DNA from: Amia ocellicauda
Lineage: Eukaryota; Chordata; Actinopteri; Amiiformes; Amiidae
Length of the DNA stretch: 64,000 nucleotides
Direction of reading: 5' to 3'
Assembly: GCF_036373705.1 (NCBI RefSeq)
Contig: NC_089850.1
Location: forward strand, 29,700,733 to 29,764,732
Shown: positions 61,601-64,000 of the stretch, piece by piece
How the letters are laid out: each line of letters begins with the position of its first letter
How positions within the stretch are numbered: the stretch's first letter is position 1
Program-made: the position numbers and the translations under genes
Notes under the pieces: generated by a model
What the model was told of the DNA's origin: nothing
Seen by the model: the letters and a program-made list of their open reading frames with translations, nothing else
Database searches by the model: none

Positions 61601-63878
61601 GCAGTCAAAACCTTTCAAAAGATCTGCCACCTGTCTTTAAAGGTTCTCAGAGGAGGAGGCAGCTATTCAGCTCACCCATTGTGGCTCACATTCAGCAAAA
61701 TAACAAAATATGCACTTGTGACTGAACTGGTTTGTCTCTCCTTTAATGAAAGCTCATACAAAGATAAAAAGGGTTTGTGATTTTCAGATTTTACTAGATT
61801 TAACCTCATTTTGCTCCCCTGTTTTCCTTGGCCTGCTCTGACCCCAGGTCTCCCAGCCTGCTGAGCCATACCTGCTTCTGGGAGCGAAGCTGATGGCCCA
61901 GCTTGCCCTGGGTCACACTGTGTTTCCAGAAGCCCAGGGCCTTCAGCTTACAAAGCAGGGCATCCAGCTGGTTGTTCTCCCATCGCAGCTCCTGCAGTTT
62001 TTCTTGCTGGTAAAAGAGCATCATCACACCTATGTCAAATGCCCGATGGCAAGCAAACTCTTACCAACTTCTATAAATGTATTTATGTCAGGGGGTCCAT
62101 CTCACCGCTGACAGTGTTGCCAGTAGCGCCTCATCATCTTTGGTGGAGCCAAATTTCTTCTTCAACTTCATCATGTTCTCCACACCCTCGCTCCTCACCT
62201 GGCTGACAAGCTGGCTCACATCCTGCTCCATTCTCACACGGTATTCGTCCAGCTTGGCCTGGGTTTCCAGCAGGTAAGAAAGACATGTAACTTCTATGCA
62301 CAGGAGCTGCGCGTAACACTACCAAATAATGCTTAAGAGGGTGTAGTAACAGTATATAACTGTGAAATGTACAATATTTTTCAGTTTTTGGTAACCTAAA
62401 CTTTTTTTAACCTCTGGCAGTTTCCTGCTTACCTTTGTACCATTTCAGGTAATTCACTGGACTTGAACTGCTTACATTTCAATATAAACTAGAAAAAAGG
62501 GGGTGTTCTAAAACTTTTGACCAGTAGTGTATTTTACAGGCTCATGTTTGATTAAGTGCTGTTTACTAAGCTGCCAAACCTTTGAGCTGAAACAGGCGTT
62601 GAAGAGGCTGCGGACCAGGGCCTCGTACTCCTGCTGCAGCCGAGCGCAGACCTGCTCCTGCACACCGCCTCTCTCCTCCTCCAGCTGGGCCAGGTGGCTT
62701 CGCAGGGCTGTGATTTCCACTATGATCTCCTGGCTGAGATCTGCCACCTGTCAGACACACTCATTAAACTGGAATTCACATTTAATTCAATGTTACTAAC
62801 ACTGTTATCCACTATGGGTCAGATTTGCAGGACATTTTTTTATTTTATCCGGAAAGATACAAAAGAGATCTGGTCAGTGAAAACAGAACAAACATTGATT
62901 TGTGATTTGTTACTCATTGGTGTAGACCTTCTTTAAATATTAAATAAGAGCAGCCTGGCTATGCTTCTGTCAGGTGTGTGAGTTAGCTTGAAGGTTAAAT
63001 CATGTGACATTGTCTAGAATCCTGCCACCTGTACTACTGGCTCCTAAATCAGGCAGCCAATTAGATCAGTTCAGAATAGATGAAGACTGGAGTTTGACTG
63101 GAGAATGTTCAGGGTTTGTATAACCATAGACACAGGTTTAGAGGAAGACTGGTCCCCCCACTATTTAGAGACCGTCAGTTTGTCCCCCTTAATCCCCCTC
63201 AGCATTATTTACTTGAAATGTGTCAAGTCATCCTCCATACCCCACCACAACAACTCAGCAGCATTCCCACCCCAACCATCACAATGAATACCCCATCACA
63301 CTTCTGAAACGACAGTTATGCCACTGTGTGTAACTATGTTAATTTACATGCAGGAGAGATATCCTGTTGGTACTAATGAGAAAGTAAATGATGCACAGAG
63401 CAGTTTCAATGTTTACATCACAGAGTTATTTTCAAGCGCAAATATATACCTGGGCATCCGGCCCATCTCTCTGTGTTCGGGATTCCTCCAGGGCCTTAAG
63501 ATCCTAAAAAAAAAACAGCCTCATCTCAATATGACCTGTCCCCTAGCAGGTCAAACACAACAACATTTATCATTCTGACAAGCGAAAGGCAACATAGATA
63601 ATACAAATCACAATGATTCTTTGTTAAAATTGAGAATCATACTGCAGTTTAGTTCAAGGATAAAGGCTATATGCAGTCACTGTCACAAGTAACAGACAGG
63701 ACTTTGAGGTGAACTGAGACATTGGTACCTGCTCTCTCTGATAGAGCAGCTGTGTCTCCTGCTGCAGGATGTTCTCATAGAACATGGAGTAGGTGTCAAA
63801 ATTACTGCGCTCCCTCTGCATCACTGCACACGCCAGAGCAGTCACACAGGAGTGCAGGTGGGCTTTGGAGAACGTCAC
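56210..63878 (-). CDS. ccdc162: Coiled-coil protein CCDC162, C-terminal part (11 exons, 5' end outside)
   Basis: A long coiled-coil protein of unknown function; its human counterpart beside CD164 is annotated as pseudogene CCDC162P. Exons in transcript order (plus coordinates): 63729-63878, 63450-63503, 62580-62747, 62106-62258, 61872-62006, 61366-61518, 61042-61251, 59343-59463, 58469-58534, 56769-56890, 56210-56323 (TAA). All splice phases join: 481 residues. Seen: HLHSCVTALACAVMQRER, then heptad-rich helices (QEKLQELRWENNQLDALL, EGVLLRQQLEAARTAL), LKLDAFQRVDELQSLVYD, and a Ser-rich tail ending RLGQK. Most exons are whole codons long, as in long coiled-coil genes. Identity rests on the coiled-coil character and synteny; boundaries are good except the third-last and second-last exons. 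Confidence 0.82.
58577..58649. repeat. (TG)n(TA)n microsatellite
   Basis: TG repeat followed by about 58 bp of TA, immediately upstream (in transcript sense) of a short ccdc162 exon (58469-58534). Confidence 0.95.
59561..59669. mobile_element. Solo terminal repeat of the 8541-10054 Tc1 family
   Basis: CAGTGGGGGAAAAAAGTATT and the next 90 bp match the terminal repeat of the element in ak9, up to AACAGTGAG. Only this end is present, preceded by TA, in a ccdc162 intron. Confidence 0.88.
59670..61041. other. ccdc162 intron, nothing further recognised
   Basis: About 1.4 kb between the solo terminal repeat and the next exon on the minus strand. No coding or RNA feature is supported. Confidence 0.5.
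62395..62531. mobile_element. End fragment of another Tc1-like element
   Basis: GGTGTTCTAAAACTTTTGAC followed by CAGTAGTGTA is the inverted form of a known fish Tc1 terminus. The other end and the transposase are absent. It lies in a ccdc162 intron. Confidence 0.6.
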
Positions 63879-63932
63879 CTGAAAACAAACGATCGGCAGC
63901 AGACAATGTTTAGACACACTTTAAAAAACCCA

Positions 63933-63934
<2 letters not shown>

Positions 63935-63984
<50 letters not shown>

Positions 63985-63985
63985 G
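63935..63985. repeat. (GT)n microsatellite
   Basis: About 25 GT units near the right edge, in a ccdc162 intron. Confidence 0.95.
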
Positions 63986-64000
63986 CAAGAGCTTTGTGTT

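Noticed and set aside
61055-61780. 241-codon plus-strand frame
   Set aside because: It is the antisense of two ccdc162 coiled-coil exons, whose minus-strand reading has proper splice sites and heptads.

Overview
The window is vertebrate nuclear DNA, almost certainly from a ray-finned fish. The genes are split by GT-AG introns. The order AK9 > ZBTB24 > PPIL6 > CD164 > CCDC162 matches the human 6q21 neighbourhood. Introns and intergenic DNA are AT-rich and hold typical fish repeats: several Tc1/mariner families, a CR1-like LINE, L2-type tails and a hAT remnant. The CR1 3' end resembles copies I associate with non-teleost ray-finned fishes or early teleosts, but the species cannot be fixed from this.

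Layout. 1-17.2 kb: the last 28 exons of ak9 (+), cut at the left edge, with a Tc1-like transposon in one intron. 17.3-23.0 kb: a repeat island dominated by a large, about 99% identical inverted repeat. One arm is split by a Tc1/mariner element, which itself carries an L2/SINE tail. 23.25-29.3 kb: zbtb24 (+), with a promoter-like stretch, a non-coding first exon and six coding exons. 29.8-31.26 kb: a 5'-truncated CR1-like LINE (-) ending about 100 bp before the next start codon. 31.36-34.2 kb: ppil6 (+), eight exons. 34.2-38.2 kb: intergenic, with a rearranged LINE fragment and a palindrome. 38.27-55.6 kb: cd164 (+), six coding exons, a 9 kb intron and a roughly 3.3 kb 3' UTR. 56.2-63.9 kb: the last eleven exons of ccdc162 (-), convergent with cd164 and cut at the right edge.

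The genes do not form a pathway. AK9 is a multi-domain nucleotide kinase. PPIL6 is a divergent cyclophilin that, like AK9, is linked in the literature to ciliated cells. ZBTB24 is a BTB/zinc-finger transcription factor that maintains centromeric DNA methylation. CD164 is a sialomucin of endosomes and the cell surface. CCDC162 is a coiled-coil protein of unknown function. Exon phases join in frame throughout all five models, which strongly supports them. MICAL1 and SMPD2, which lie between ZBTB24 and PPIL6 in human, are absent here.

I found no convincing undescribed biological system. The most notable observations are the nested inverted repeat with its preserved empty site, two GC-AG introns, a palindrome just upstream of cd164, a LINE fragment with the geometry of twin-primed 5' inversion, and loss of the conserved NMP-binding arginine in two of the AK9 kinase domains.
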